Below, piece by piece: positions 63,702-64,000 of a stretch of 64,000 nucleotides of DNA. Origin of the DNA: Strigamia acuminata (taxonomy: Eukaryota; Arthropoda; Chilopoda; Geophilomorpha; Linotaeniidae); NCBI GenBank assembly GCA_949358305.1, contig OX442324.1:8529601-8593600 (forward strand). The letters are read 5' to 3'. Position 1 is the stretch's first letter. Every line of letters begins with the position of its first letter. The notes beneath the pieces were generated by a model. It saw only the letters and a program-made list of their open reading frames with translations. It had not been told where the DNA came from and searched no databases. A program made the translations under genes and the position numbers.

Positions 63702-64000
63702 TTGTAGCTCTGTGGCGCAATAAATGCACGATAAATCGTGCTGGAAGCGTGAAAATAACGCGCTCACGGCAATGCATGAGCTGGAAAAATTGCCGTGATG
63801 CGTTAACGCGAGTTCGGGTCTGTATTGGGCCAGAAAACGCGTGTACCACACTTATAAAGACGTGTGGCACATAAACTAATACTGATAATTAACAAAATAC
63901 ACTTTAATTCGAGAAAACTTACATAATTGATCCAAAAACCATTGGAAAACATAGAGAAACACACTGGCTGTGTGCGCGGCCATTTGCAATGTCCCAGAGA
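63702..64000 (-). repeat. 5' LTR of copia F, cut by window end
   Basis: Starts TGTAGCTCTGTGGCGC. At least 299 bp in the window. Confidence 0.88.

Larger units (their letters stand above)
60840..64000 (-). mobile_element. Ty1/copia element F, internally deleted, cut by window end
   Basis: LTR copies at 60840-61103 and from 63702 on. On the left the LTR sequence breaks off at GTGTGCGCGG and is fused to the start of integrase, so most of pol plus U3 is gone. The right LTR continues out of the window. Confidence 0.9.

Noticed and set aside
1-64000. Bacterial or viral origin of the window
   Set aside because: Spliced animal gene, tRNA-primed LTR elements and MITEs identify animal chromosomal DNA.

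Overview
This is intron-dominated animal DNA, most likely from an arthropod. The only host gene I can name is the 3' part of MON2 (trans-Golgi/endosome HEAT-repeat scaffold). It lies on the plus strand as five short in-phase exons (13345-13507, 13558-13701, 13768-13896, 40959-41076, 46258-46324). A 27 kb intron separates exons three and four, and at least 17.7 kb of intron follows the fifth. A short TTAGG tract (46071-46096) and the Tc1, piggyBac-like and foldback repeats fit an arthropod, but I cannot name the species. A frame-damaged fragment of cytoplasmic dynein heavy chain (47095-47600, minus) is a second host-derived relic. Layout: 1-1614 Ty3/gypsy tail with its LTR; 1737-3082 foldback element with a MITE inside it; 3086-4742 gypsy protease/integrase remnant; 4800-5690 palindromic minisatellite; 6123-7764 unrecognised ORFs; 7842-9480 Tc1 element with 553-bp inverted repeats; 9485-12390 mostly LTR scraps; 12391-12960 palindromic minisatellite; 13345-13896 MON2 exons; 15087-40671 a deep nest of LTR elements; 40959-46096 a MON2 exon, three more foldback copies, a piggyBac-like element and a 21-bp minisatellite; 46258-47600 a MON2 exon, gypsy RT scrap, a perfect 51-bp palindrome and the dynein relic; 47592-60400 a second nest of copia elements; 60840-64000 a copia element cut by the window end. 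The LTR nests can be read as layers from target-site duplications. Copia A (15234-29325, TSD ATATG) sits in the LTR of decayed copia J and is itself split by copia B (20381-27230, TSD TGTAC). Gypsy D (34695-39160, TSD CTCAG) sits in a decayed copia integrase. Copia E (50837-57465, TSD AAATC) sits in the gag of gag-only copia I. LTR pairs of A, B, D and E differ by zero or one base as I read them, so these insertions are recent. B and E keep one full-length gag-pol frame and look autonomous. Every large copia element is antisense to MON2. The most striking feature is that copia families A, B, E and J carry a methyl-CpG-binding-domain (MBD)-like module in the polyprotein between integrase and reverse transcriptase. 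The same families share covarying RNA structures on the coding (minus) strand: a leader domain just upstream of gag with an exact 10 bp + 65 nt + 10 bp frame (A, B, F, I), hairpins with the self-complementary loop ACCGGG (A, B, E, F, I), and a stem-loop downstream of pol (A, B, E and three related LTRs). All use a primer-binding site matching the 3' end of initiator-Met tRNA. Together they look like an arthropod copia lineage with a DNA-methylation reader and a conserved structured genomic RNA.
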